Below are positions 11,395-21,569 of a stretch of 64,000 nt of DNA, piece by piece. Below the pieces are notes generated by a model. The model was not told the origin of the DNA and did no database searches. It worked only from the letters and a program-made list of their open reading frames with translations. Position 1 is the stretch's first letter. Every line of letters begins with the position of its first letter. The stretch comes from Prosapia bicincta (taxonomy: Eukaryota; Arthropoda; Insecta; Hemiptera; Cercopidae). The stretch is from contig JBAIZL010000005.1 of NCBI GenBank assembly GCA_036971475.1, forward strand, positions 162,421,886 to 162,485,885. Reading direction: 5' to 3'. A program made the position numbers and the translations under genes.

Positions 11395-11409
11395 AATAAA
11401 TGCAATAAA
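11395..11409 (+). terminator. Polyadenylation signals of the secreted-protein gene
   Basis: Two AATAAA hexamers at 11395-11400 and 11404-11409 lie about 160 nt after the stop codon at 11233, giving a short 3' UTR. Their position supports the gene model. Bases 11,410-11,690 show nothing else recognisable. Confidence 0.6.
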
Positions 11410-11694
11410 AAAGTGAAAATAGTTAATTATTTTAACTACTGAGCTTTACTTTAATTAAAAGTGGAGAAGAATGTCATAAAATATCTTTTAATATAACTTA
11501 ATTGTATCGAAAAGGTTGATTTAATAATAACTAAAAAGAGGACTCCTAAATTCACGTTTTAGAAATGAAAACGTCTTTAGGCGCGACTGTCCCTTTTAGA
11601 CATCCGAAGCAACTCATGGTTGGCGACATCATTTTTCGAATGAGATTTAGTACGTATGCTATGCCATGTTGAAGGAAACTATACGCTTTAAAAT

Positions 11695-11758
11695 TAGCGA
11701 TAATATAAGAGTTCCTACAACAGCTGTTTTCATTACATGTCGATGATGTTATGTTCTG
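11695..11758 (+). repeat. Half of a 76-bp tandem dimer interrupted by the BEL element
   Basis: GATAATATAAGAGTTCCTAC through ATGATGTTATGTTCTG here resumes after the retrotransposon at 17743 and is followed by a second copy up to about 17,840. Without the insertion it would be a tandem pair of 76-bp units. The unit resembles the 3' part of the dispersed repeat at 28.8 kb (GCTGTTTTTATTAT, GGTTATGTTA). The final TTCTG (11754-11758) is one target duplication. Confidence 0.7.
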
Positions 11759-12017
11759 TGTTATTTCTATAAACTTTTGACACTGCCGCTACAGGCGGAA
11801 CACTCGTCATATTTATATAATTATGCTGGTAATAAAACTTATTTCATATTTAAACACTATTTATTACTTCACATCTTTCTTAAAACAAAACTCTAAACAA
11901 AGAACTGAGAAAAACCTAAAAAAATTACAAATCATCTGTTAATTAATATAATGTTCTTTTTCTTTTTTTTTTCCATAGAGGATTGTCATAGAGTATTATA
12001 TTATTGCATTCACAACA
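11759..12017 (-). repeat. 3' LTR of the BEL/Pao element
   Basis: 259 bp, starting TGTTGTGAATGC and ending AAATAACA on the element's strand. It carries an AATAAA-type signal in its middle and a small GC stem (CCGC/GCGG) near its end. It is identical to the LTR at 17484-17742. Confidence 0.95.
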
Positions 12018-12031
12018 TACTCCCACCTTTT
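12018..12031 (-). other. Polypurine tract of the BEL/Pao element
   Basis: AAAAGGTGGGAGTA, read on the minus strand, immediately precedes the 3' LTR. A purine-rich run in this place is the expected primer site for plus-strand DNA synthesis. Confidence 0.7.
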
Positions 12032-12080
12032 GAGTTATGGTTTAACTCAAAACATTAAAAAATAGTATATTGTTAAAAGA

Positions 12081-12584
12081 TTAATCAACAAATTTTTGTG
12101 GAAGCTTAATTTGTCTGCCACTTCTTGAATATGTCACAATTTTATTTTCTTTTGTCACATTATCTTCTTCCAGGTGTAGTTCATGTTCATTGGTTTTTGT
12201 CACTTTTGGTTTAATCTTTTCTTTTAATTGTTCTTGGATGGTTTCTTCTTGCATTTCAAGAGGATATAGTCTTTGTATTGGTCTCAATAAACTTCCAAAA
12301 GCAGTCTTCAATTGCACTAATCTACACACTCCATCTCTACTAATGATAGTCTTTTCTATCAGTCCTATTGGCCAATCAATTCTTTTTTTATTTTCAACTT
12401 CAATCAGTACTAATTCTCCAACTTTCAACTGTCTGCCGTTTTTCTTACTTTTTAAAGCTAATTGTCCTAAATACTCAATCCTAAATCTTTTTCGCAATGC
12501 TTCTCTCAGGTGTTGTCGATAACGTACTCTCTTGTTAAAACTTTTTGTATTTACATGGTCACAATCTGGAACTCCAATTTCTTT
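12081..12584 (-). pseudogene. Frameshifted C-terminal part of the BEL/Pao polyprotein
   Basis: This frame continues the polyprotein after its premature stop. It opens with KEIGVPDCDHV and RVRYRQHLREALRKRF-type sequence and then EYLGQL, the conserved tail (DUF5641-like) that follows the integrase core in BEL/Pao polyproteins. It ends in a stop at 12081-12083. It has no natural ATG start; from the frame change at about 12582-12584 (a run of three A on the coding strand) it lies one base out of frame with the upstream 1,620 codons. It overlaps the last codons of the main frame, which read into a stop at 12551. A real deletion or a homopolymer sequencing error would look the same. Confidence 0.85.
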
Positions 12585-15500
12585 ATGTCATGTAAAAACA
12601 TATTTGGAGTAATAGCAGTTAGGTCTGAAGAAGTTTCAGATAAATATGTCAAAGGTCTAGAATTCATGATACTTTCACAATCACATAAGATTGTCTCCAT
12701 TTCCTCATAATCCAATGACGTTTTGCCCAAGGTTTTGCGTAGCAACTGTTTCATGAGTCGGATGAGTCGCTCCCACCATCCGCCCCACCATGCAGCAGAG
12801 GGAGGGTTAAACCTCCAGTCAATTTGTTGGCATGAGCTATATTTTAAGATAGCATTCCAATCTAGAATTTTAAATGCCTTTTCTGTACCTGTGAAATTGG
12901 TACCATTGTCACTATATATTATTGATGGTCTTCCTCGCCTTGCAATAAATCTTCTAAGTGTATCTATAAATGCTTCGACAGAAAGAAACTTTACTAACTC
13001 CAAATGAACAGCACGGTATACTGCACAAGTGAATATGCAGATCCAAACTTTACTGCCATCTCGTAGAAACAAAGGTCCCGCAAAATCAATTCCAACCACT
13101 TCAAATACTGCGGCATCTCGTACTCTACTTTCAGGTAAGGGTGGAGTGATTGTTTCTACATTTTTTGAATTATGTCTCTGACAAGGAATACATTTTTTCA
13201 AAGTATTACTTATTGTTTTTCTTCCTCTCAATATCCAATAGTTTTCTCTTAATAAACTTAAGAGACCTTGAACTCCCACATGACATGATCTCTTATGTAT
13301 TGTAAGAATAAGAATATCTACAATGTCATGTTTTGATGGTAGAACAACAGGAAATTTAAAATTTTCCAAATCCTTTCTTTCTGTTAATTTTGTCTTTAGC
13401 CTTATAATACCATCAGCAGCCATAAATGGTGACAATGAAGCCAATTTAGGGTCCCTTATTCCTTCAAATGATTGCTGTTGAACAATTCTAATTATAAAAT
13501 TGTTAGCTTCAATAATCTCCTTACATGACAAAACTTTACTCACACACTTTTCCTTCTTTGAGGGGTTACAATTATGAATAAATCTCAGCAACCATGCAAA
13601 AACACACACAATCTTATCAAAATCATTTGAAAAGTAATAAAACCAATCTTTTGGGTAATTATTACTTAAAAGTGAAGGTGTAGGTCCTTTCTTTTTTTCT
13701 AAAGAAATTAATTCTTCGTCAGGTTCAGGTTCATTTGATGGCCAGGTATCTTCAGGCAACTTCAACCATGACGGGCCCTCCCACCATCTGGAACTAATCA
13801 ACCTGGAAACTGAACATCCTCTACTGGGCAAGTCTGCTGGATTCATAGTGCCGGGAATGTGCCGCCAAGATGTTCTGGAAGTGAGGCTGCAGATTTCTTC
13901 AACTCTATTTCTAACAAATACTCCCCAGTTTTCTTCTCTTTTAATCCAAGCTATTACTGTAGAAGAGTCACTCCAATAAAAAAATTTAATATTACATTCA
14001 AATTTGTTTTCATCTCTTAATTCTTGCACTACTGAAGAACCTAATCTAGCACCTATAGTAGCAGCCATTAGTTCAAGTCTGGGTATTGTCATCTTCTTTA
14101 CAGGTGCTACACGTGACTTTGCCTGGATTAGCTGTAATTGAATACATGTACTAAGTTCAAAACGCATAAATACTGCTGTTGAGTACGCAAATTTGCTGGC
14201 ATCACAAAATATGTGAACTGATACAGAAATGATTACGTCATCCACACCTTGTAGCCATCGTGGAATCTTCATCTCTTTTAATTGATCGAGTTCCTGAAAC
14301 CATATATTGAATCGTTGTTTGATTTCTTCTGGTACTTCTTTGTCCCACCCACAATTATCTTTCCAGCATTCCTGCAATAATAACTTAGGGCATATGGAAA
14401 TAGGACAAGTGAATCCAATAGGATCGAACAATCTGTGTGCAGTGGACAATATAACACGTTGTGTTACCAAGTTCTCTTCTAAATTTACTATTTTATGAAA
14501 ACTCACAGAAATTGTGTCTTCTTTCTTGTCCCAGGTGAGACCTAGGACTGAAGCCTCTGTCTTGTCTTCCAGACCAGGTTCAGTATATTCCCATCCTCGC
14601 AGCTCAAACTTTCCCAAAGAAAATATTTGTATTGCTTCTGAAATGAACTGTTTCAAATCCCTTTCATTATTTACACCTGTAACACAGTTATCAACATAGA
14701 AACTTTTAAACAACTTTTCTATTGTACATTTAGAAAATTGATTGTCTTCAGCACACTGTACTAAATACTTCTGCAGGTGGTAGTTGATGACGGCATTGAG
14801 CAAAAATGGACTACTTGAGACTCCAAAAACAACTCTTCTATGTCGGAAAATCTTGAGTGATCCATCTGTGTTTTGCCACAGAAATCTTAGGAAATCTCTG
14901 TCCTCTTCATACAAACTTATTTGCAAAAACGCCTTTTTTATGTCAGCGATAACTCCTATTTTATAAAGTCGAAAACGTAAAAGCAAAGCTGGTATTATTT
15001 CAATTAAGTTAATACCTATTTCCAAACACTGATTAAGGGAATAGTAACCCTTTTCTTTAGACGAGGCATCAAAAACCGGTCTTACTGCAGTGGTGCTGTT
15101 TTCTTTTATCACTGGTCTATGAGGTAAATAGTGACCTTCATCCCATTTGCTTATTGGGATTTCCTCAATAACACCATCTTCCAGCCAATCTGAAAACACA
15201 TTGTTATATACATTATATAAACTTTCATTTGTTAGCTTTTTCACTGAGTTTTCAAGCCTTTTTTTTGCAAGATTGAAATTTCTTGGAACTTCTGGGTGGT
15301 CTTCGGACCAAGGTAATTTGACTTCATAGCGTCCTTCTTCATTTACTCTCACAGTTTCCAAAAATTGTGTTTGAACAGAATGTTCAATTTCTTGTTTGCT
15401 TCTGGTCTGTAGTGGGTCTTTTATACCTAAAACATCCATTTCCCACAGCTTGCATATTGAATTACTTTGTACAAACATAGAAAGTGCTGTCATAGAACTA

Positions 15501-17413
15501 AATTCTTTACTTTCTTGAAATTTTCCTGTCAAAACCCATCCTAAATGAGTTTCAAGGGCTATAATACCACAATCTAGAACCTCTTTTCTTCCAGTTAGAA
15601 GTTTCCCATATATGTCAGCCCCAATTAATATCTCAATTGGACTGTCTGCATCCTGAAACAATTTAATACCTCTTTCCATCAGTTCATCAGTCCATCTTCC
15701 TGGTTTCAAGGCAGGAACATAAGTACAAATATTTATTTCACTAAGTGCCTTGAAATTACAAGAATATGTTTTATCTATACTTTGTAGTCTGACTTTGTAG
15801 CATGCATGATTGCGAGGCTTAGTGACCTCTCCTCCAAACAGGCCATGTAATAATGTTTCTTCACCACAAGTGTCATATTTCATTTTTTCAACAGTCGATT
15901 TCCTTATGTATGACCTCTGGGATCCACTGTCAAAAAGTAAACGCACATTGAGTTCTTTTGTGTCACTAACAGCCTTGACAACAAGAGTTTGCATGTAAAC
16001 CTGATTGCCATTCACATTGGACAAGGAATTCTCAAAATTGGGCTCAGCTTCTTTTTCCTCGCATTTAGGTTTAATGTTAGACCTATTAAAATTATTCTGC
16101 AACTTTGAACACATAAGTGGTACATGTTTTCCATTACAAATAATACATTTAACAATAGCTCTGCAATGTTTACTTAAATGTCCTACTTTTGTACAAGAAA
16201 AGCAACACCTTTTGCTAGTAAGAATATTCTGCCTTTCTTCTAAAGACATGTCCCTAGCTTTAAAACAGTTTTCACTTAAATGACCACCGTCACAAAACAC
16301 ACACATCGATAACTTCGTCTTATCTGTGCTTACTGTAGACGTATTTGATTTTACATTTACAAGGCCAGCTGCTGTAACATTGCTGGTAGGCCTTCTTGTA
16401 TTTTTAATATGCTTATCTTTACTTGCAAAGTCTCTTTTATATGAACTCGTAGTATTATCACCTGTTGATACTTTTGTTTTTTGTAAACCAAATCCCTGTT
16501 TAGCTAAGTTTATTCTTTCTTCTCCCTCCACTTCAATTTTCAAAAAATTCATTAGGCTATCTAGCCTACTTTTACTTTCTGACGCGGTCTCGTCCTGTTG
16601 AGAGTTAGGCCTACTTCTCTGCCAAGCTATTAATAAATCCTCCCTGAGACAAGATTCTACTAATGGGAAGAGCATAGCAGCGTACTTCTCCTTTGTTACA
16701 CCTAAAGTTTCTAAACACCTTAGTTTTGACTCAATTTGATCATAAAGTGAGGAAATAGTAATTTTACTTTCACTGCTATTTAATGTTATTACAATTTTCA
16801 AGATTTCTCTTATGTAAAACTCTACTAACAGGTCATCTTTGGCAAAGCGAGATTTTAAATGTTCAATAGCCTGTTCATAACTACGTCCACATGGGGGAAA
16901 ACTCTCGACAATTTCCCTAGCCTTAGTATTAGGGATAGTCGCTTGCAGGAGATACTGATACTTGTCATCAGAATCAATACAGGGGTCTTCATGGATTTTC
17001 TTAAATTGGCCCCAAAACGGCAACCAATCACTAATATCACCACCAAACTTTTTAAACTCAAGTGTGGGTAACTTAAATTTACGTTTTTCTACATTCACAC
17101 TAGTATCTGTCTTAGGCCTAGCCTTGTCAATAGCCTGTTCAACTAAATACTCAACTATTTTAAACTTGCCTGAGTATTCATCGGCAGATTCTACCTCATT
17201 TTCTAAAACTTCAGTAGATGCATTTTCATTTAGTAAAACTTCAATAATTTCTCGGTCTAAGACCTCCAATTGATTATGTTTTTCACGTAATAGCTCTAAA
17301 TTAGCTTTTAACAAAATCACATCATCTTCATTTTTTATGGATTCTAATAATGTATTGTGTAAACGTGAAAATCCAGTTCTAAACAATTTTCTTTTCTTTT
17401 TCAGAGCATCCAT
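12551..17413 (-). CDS. BEL/Pao gag-pol polyprotein (1,620 residues, C-terminally frameshifted)
   Basis: This encodes the capsid-like and enzymatic proteins for copying and integrating the element. In order: a coiled-coil-like N-terminus and gag-like DUF1759 region (about 110-260); three CCHC zinc knuckles (371-435; CVFCDGGHLSENC, CFSCTKVGHLSKHC, CIICNGKHVPLMC); an aspartic protease with DSG at 495; reverse transcriptase with ADIKKAF (D824) and a YVDN box (906-909) where YVDD is the textbook form; RNase H with D1071, E1114 and D1149; an integrase HHCC finger (H1373, H1378, C1408, C1411); and the DDE core (D1443, D1502, E1548). The ATG at 17413 is the first after the 5' LTR and leaves a 70-nt leader. 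The frame ends early, 1 nt out of register with the tail at 12081-12584. Confidence 0.95.
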   Translation of the reverse strand: MDALKKKRKLFRTGFSRLHNTLLESIKNEDDVILLKANLELLREKHNQLEVLDREIIEVLLNENASTEVLENEVESADEYSGKFKIVEYLVEQAIDKARPKTDTSVNVEKRKFKLPTLEFKKFGGDISDWLPFWGQFKKIHEDPCIDSDDKYQYLLQATIPNTKAREIVESFPPCGRSYEQAIEHLKSRFAKDDLLVEFYIREILKIVITLNSSESKITISSLYDQIESKLRCLETLGVTKEKYAAMLFPLVESCLREDLLIAWQRSRPNSQQDETASESKSRLDSLMNFLKIEVEGEERINLAKQGFGLQKTKVSTGDNTTSSYKRDFASKDKHIKNTRRPTSNVTAAGLVNVKSNTSTVSTDKTKLSMCVFCDGGHLSENCFKARDMSLEERQNILTSKRCCFSCTKVGHLSKHCRAIVKCIICNGKHVPLMCSKLQNNFNRSNIKPKCEEKEAEPNFENSLSNVNGNQVYMQTLVVKAVSDTKELNVRLLFDSGSQRSYIRKSTVEKMKYDTCGEETLLHGLFGGEVTKPRNHACYKVRLQSIDKTYSCNFKALSEINICTYVPALKPGRWTDELMERGIKLFQDADSPIEILIGADIYGKLLTGRKEVLDCGIIALETHLGWVLTGKFQESKEFSSMTALSMFVQSNSICKLWEMDVLGIKDPLQTRSKQEIEHSVQTQFLETVRVNEEGRYEVKLPWSEDHPEVPRNFNLAKKRLENSVKKLTNESLYNVYNNVFSDWLEDGVIEEIPISKWDEGHYLPHRPVIKENSTTAVRPVFDASSKEKGYYSLNQCLEIGINLIEIIPALLLRFRLYKIGVIADIKKAFLQISLYEEDRDFLRFLWQNTDGSLKIFRHRRVVFGVSSSPFLLNAVINYHLQKYLVQCAEDNQFSKCTIEKLFKSFYVDNCVTGVNNERDLKQFISEAIQIFSLGKFELRGWEYTEPGLEDKTEASVLGLTWDKKEDTISVSFHKIVNLEENLVTQRVILSTAHRLFDPIGFTCPISICPKLLLQECWKDNCGWDKEVPEEIKQRFNIWFQELDQLKEMKIPRWLQGVDDVIISVSVHIFCDASKFAYSTAVFMRFELSTCIQLQLIQAKSRVAPVKKMTIPRLELMAATIGARLGSSVVQELRDENKFECNIKFFYWSDSSTVIAWIKREENWGVFVRNRVEEICSLTSRTSWRHIPGTMNPADLPSRGCSVSRLISSRWWEGPSWLKLPEDTWPSNEPEPDEELISLEKKKGPTPSLLSNNYPKDWFYYFSNDFDKIVCVFAWLLRFIHNCNPSKKEKCVSKVLSCKEIIEANNFIIRIVQQQSFEGIRDPKLASLSPFMAADGIIRLKTKLTERKDLENFKFPVVLPSKHDIVDILILTIHKRSCHVGVQGLLSLLRENYWILRGRKTISNTLKKCIPCQRHNSKNVETITPPLPESRVRDAAVFEVVGIDFAGPLFLRDGSKVWICIFTCAVYRAVHLELVKFLSVEAFIDTLRRFIARRGRPSIIYSDNGTNFTGTEKAFKILDWNAILKYSSCQQIDWRFNPPSAAWWGGWWERLIRLMKQLLRKTLGKTSLDYEEMETILCDCESIMNSRPLTYLSETSSDLTAITPNMFLHDIKKLEFQIVTM

Positions 17414-17464
17414 TATAAAATACTTACTAATGGATCATAGATTTTAACTGTAACCAAATTATTA

Positions 17465-17481
17465 TCCTGTCACGGTCGCCA
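17465..17481 (-). other. Primer-binding site matching tRNA-Arg
   Basis: On the plus strand TCCTGTCACGGTCGCCA reproduces the 3' end plus CCA of the eukaryotic tRNA-Arg(UCG) acceptor side, so the element's RNA can pair with that tRNA over 17 nt. It is separated from the 5' LTR by 2 nt. The tRNA match is from my knowledge of that tRNA, not a search. Confidence 0.8.
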
Positions 17482-17483
17482 TA

Positions 17484-17742
17484 TGTTATTTCTATAAACT
17501 TTTGACACTGCCGCTACAGGCGGAACACTCGTCATATTTATATAATTATGCTGGTAATAAAACTTATTTCATATTTAAACACTATTTATTACTTCACATC
17601 TTTCTTAAAACAAAACTCTAAACAAAGAACTGAGAAAAACCTAAAAAAATTACAAATCATCTGTTAATTAATATAATGTTCTTTTTCTTTTTTTTTTCCA
17701 TAGAGGATTGTCATAGAGTATTATATTATTGCATTCACAACA
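17484..17742 (-). repeat. 5' LTR of the BEL/Pao element
   Basis: Second 259-bp LTR, identical to the 3' copy. On the element's strand a TCAGTT initiator-like sequence lies about 110 bp in and could start transcription; this is a weak inference. It is followed outside by TTCTG, the second target duplication. Confidence 0.95.
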
Positions 17743-17845
17743 TTCTGTATTGTAGGTTACTAGGATAATATAAGAATTCCTACAACAACTGTTTTCATTA
17801 CGTGTCGGTGATGTTATGTTCTGTATTGTAGGTTACTAGGATAAT
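17743..17845 (+). repeat. Remainder of the 76-bp tandem dimer at the insertion site
   Basis: It continues the sequence broken at 11758 and then repeats it: TATTGTAGGTTACTAGGATAAT occurs twice, at about 17,748 and 17,824. See the companion entry at 11695. Confidence 0.7.
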
Positions 17846-18325
17846 GTAATTTACTCAATATTAAACATCAAGATACCAAAATAAAAGTATTAGTTTATAC
17901 AGTATGCCCCAGGAATGAACGGGGAATCTTTTAGGGCTTGTTCCTTAGGCAAAACTAATGTAAAAACGACACAAGCTTAGATCTGGAACCGCTTCGTCAA
18001 CGAGGTACGTCTGGTGAAACAATTCGATTGTAGGCCTACTTCAGTTTCTCCGTTGCTATGAAACCTTTCTATAATTAGCGGGTCGTTGTTTCAGGTGTAA
18101 CAATTAGTGGGTTTTATGTAAAGTGAACGGAGAAATTGAATAAAAAAGGTCCAAGATCTGTAGTTACAGTAGTTTTTAAAATATCCGAAGAAGTAAGGAA
18201 ACCTCGGTATGAAAATATGTTATAAGCTGCAAGTCCTTTCTTAATTGATAAACCAAATGCGTATAACTTGTAAACAAAACTTGTACAGAATTTAATTTTT
18301 GAAGAGATGGTTCAAAATAGACCCA

Positions 18326-18328
<3 letters not shown>

Positions 18329-18390
<62 letters not shown>
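18329..18390. repeat. (AC)n microsatellite
   Basis: About 62 bp of uninterrupted AC dinucleotide. Open frames crossing it are low-complexity artefacts. Confidence 0.97.
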
Positions 18391-18394
<4 letters not shown>

Positions 18395-18399
18395 TAAAA

Positions 18400-20790
18400 A
18401 AAGCATTTTCCAAATGAAAGCACCATAGTTTGTTTCATAATAAACCAATGGAATACACAATTTGTCTCTTCCTTGTGCCTGGGCTATGTTTAATATGCTA
18501 ATCACTTATTCTATATGGAAATAATGATTTGGCTGCCATTCTGCAAAAAGCAAACGAGATGGATATGATCAATCAAATGACACGTTGCAGAAAAATGTTT
18601 TCGCATTCGGAGTTTTTCCAATTCGGACAAATCCGTCACTTTCAATTTGTTAGTTTTTTGTTGAACGTCAATCAAATCATGACGATAATATATAACATCA
18701 AGTGATTAAGCACATTCAACACAAGAAGGCTACAAGGGGAAATTGCGAATTGCATTGGTTCATCATGAAACAAAGTGTATTTTTATAAAGTTTGAGTGTG
18801 TCTATTTTACAGCATTCTCAGGAGGATTACATATTTTACAAGTTTTGTTTAAAAATTATACATTTTTTAACAACAATATTTGATTTGACATATTTTGTCA
18901 AACATTTAAAAGGTTAATTTACTTGAACCTAAAAATAACATGCTCTTTCGTACTTCGTCGGGTAATTAAAAAATTATTATATGTAAACGACTGAAACCTA
19001 TTTCATTCTGTTTATCACTTCATTTTACACAAAACCACTACATTTTACATCTAAAATAACGCCCTAACAATTTTAGTTGCGGTTCATTGTAACGGTGAAA
19101 CTGAAATCCAGGGTAAATCTTTTGCCACCGTTTCCATATATATGTTAATGAAACATTTTTTCATTATTTTCACCTGAAGAACAAGCCCTGAAAGTTTCCC
19201 TTTTCCTCCTAGGAATTCAATATAAAGGTAATTTAATCATATAATTTTAATCATCGGTTTTTCAAAGAACGTTTTGAGGCTTGTTAGAATATTCTGAATT
19301 CGTTAAATTATTTTTGCACATTATATTAAATACATTTTCCATTCACGTTTCTACTTCATTTAAGTCTAACGGTTTTTAAAAATTTTTAACTGTGTGGACA
19401 TTTTAGTTGCAAAGCAACCATCCTTAGAGGCGTTAAAACGTAACTCGTTTTTACAAGTACTTGATTTATCAAACAGAATATTAACACCTATTTAATGTGT
19501 TTTGATATCTTTGAGAATAGTTGCTTTGAAAATTAAATGTAAAAAAGTTAGAAATTCAAATAGTTTTGCGGTTTCAACATTTTTATTTATTTTATTTGTC
19601 CTTAATTACTTTATTCAGAACATCTTACAGTTTACTCTAGTTAATGAAAAGCAATAGTTTAAAAACACTGTTCGATGTTCATTTCATTAGTCTTTCTCAC
19701 AAGGAATAATAAAATTCATCTATCATGAATATAAAATTACCTGTATTTAATTCAGTAAAGAAAAAGACTTTTAAATAGTAGATACTGTATTTTCATCATT
19801 AGATAGAACTCTTACTTTTTAGTGACAATTTTTCTCCTTACGTGATGAATTGTCTACCGCTGGTAACACTGCCTCTGAGGATGCGGTGCCAATATTGTAG
19901 TTAGGCAATATTGCACACATTAATAGCTTACTTGTGTTAACGAGGAATTCAGACTACCCAAAAACGAACTAACGGGGTTCGAAAAGATTCGAAGTCGAGA
20001 AGTTAATAGCTATTTCAATATAGTCACTAGCGATAAAACCAACAATTATCTAATTATAGAACCAACCGGTTGCAGGTGTTGTTAAGACACCAGTCTTGCC
20101 TAGCGGATCATAATTTACTTCACACCCTGTACTTGTCAATACCCTAACAATTTAACCCTTTCCAATAAACCCTTTGTCCGCCGTAAATCACTAGATAATT
20201 CCTATCTACCCACATGTGACTCACGGTCATTTTAATTCATGATATTAAAAACCACTAAAAAAAATACCAACTCATCCCCACTGTTTATACAATTTAGTCT
20301 TGTTTACTTTCGGGGCCTGATCGTTAAGGAAGGTCGTTGTTATTTATTTAGCGGTCGTGTGTGTGTGTGTGTGTGTGTGTTGCTGTACTCTACAATAACC
20401 ACTTAATTGAGGTCGGTTTGAATGTGGGTTGATATTTACGTATTATTTATTGATGATGGATGGATTAATTCTAGAAGCGGATTGGTTGTAATGTTAGAAA
20501 TGGGTGAGGATGGATTTTCAAAGTGTTCAGGTCAACTTTCAAAGTAACTTGTGAAATTTAGAACCCAACGCTGCAGACGTTAATTGGCGTCCAATCGGGC
20601 AAAAACCAATCAATAAAAATATTAAATCGTTTATTCGTTTTAGAATAAGAATATTTGTTTTGGGATTTAGGGAGAAAACATTTAGACTATCGGAAATAAA
20701 CGACTGAAATACCCCATTCAAGATTAGTTGAGGAAGTTATAGATCCAGCTGGTGAGTACAACACTAATACGTAGTTGTAAACACGGAAAA
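18400..20790. other. Non-coding stretch, little recognised
   Basis: AT-rich DNA with a short (GT)12 tract at 20,357-20,380. No exon with paired splice signals, RNA gene or transposon end was identified. Confidence 0.4.
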
Positions 20791-20799
20791 TGTAGGGTA

Positions 20800-21565
20800 A
20801 AATATATGGTATATGTATCTATACATTAAATGTAGAGTAATGTGCTATACATCAATGTAGTCTATACATTATATGTAGGTTGTGAATTATACATGATTGT
20901 AAGACATAGATTAGCGGTTTATCAATCAATCTATACGTTAGAGGTATATTACACGTACCTCTACAGATACGTTGAGTATATATTATAAGTTACTACACAT
21001 TAATGTAGGCTATACATTACATGTAGTCTATACATTTTATGTATGTTGTGGATTATACGTCATTGTAAGCTATAGATTAGCGGTTTATCAGGCAATCTAT
21101 ACATTAGAGGTACATTACACGTGCCTCTACAGATATGTTGGGTATATATTATACGTTACTACACATTAATGTAGGTTATACATTACATGTATATTACATT
21201 ATATGTAGGTTGTGGATTATACGTCATTGTAAGCTATAGATTAGCGGTTTATCAGGGAATCTATACATTAGAGGTACATTACACGCGCCTCTACATATAT
21301 GTTGGGTATATATTACACGTTACTGTATATTAATGTAGGCTATACATTACATATATCAATACATTAAATGTAGATTATGTATATGAGCTATACATCAATG
21401 TAGCCTATACAATATATGTAGGTTGTGGATTATACATCATAGTAAGGCATAGATTAGCTGTTATCAATCAATCTATACATTAGAAGTATATTACACGTGG
21501 ATCTACAGATATATTGAGTATATATTATACGTTACTACACTTTAATGTAAGCTATACATTTAGTC
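20800..21565. repeat. Tandem repeat, about 165-bp unit, rich in palindromes
   Basis: Four diverged copies, marked by TAGATTAGC..TTATCA at about 20,908, 21,073, 21,238 and 21,450. Each unit carries short inverted repeats such as TAGAGGTA-9 nt-TACCTCTA and ACATTAATGT, so single strands could fold into several hairpins. The last copy is spaced wider (about 215 bp) because of extra TACATTA-type motifs. No coding frame. Confidence 0.85.
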
Positions 21566-21569
21566 ACTC

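Larger units (their letters stand above)
11759..17742 (-). mobile_element. BEL/Pao LTR retrotransposon, nearly complete
   Basis: A 5,984-bp element on the minus strand. It has two 259-bp LTRs (TG..CA ends) that I find identical base for base, flanked by an exact 5-bp target duplication, TTCTG, at 11754-11758 and 17743-17747. Five base pairs is usual for BEL/Pao integrases. It contains a primer-binding site, one long gag-pol frame, a frameshifted C-terminal frame and a polypurine tract. Identical LTRs mean a recent insertion. Apart from one 1-nt frameshift in the polyprotein the element looks intact. Confidence 0.96.

Noticed and set aside
12190..17273. Several plus-strand open frames of 60-110 codons opposite the BEL polyprotein
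   Set aside because: Antisense shadows of the retrotransposon coding sequence with no independent support.
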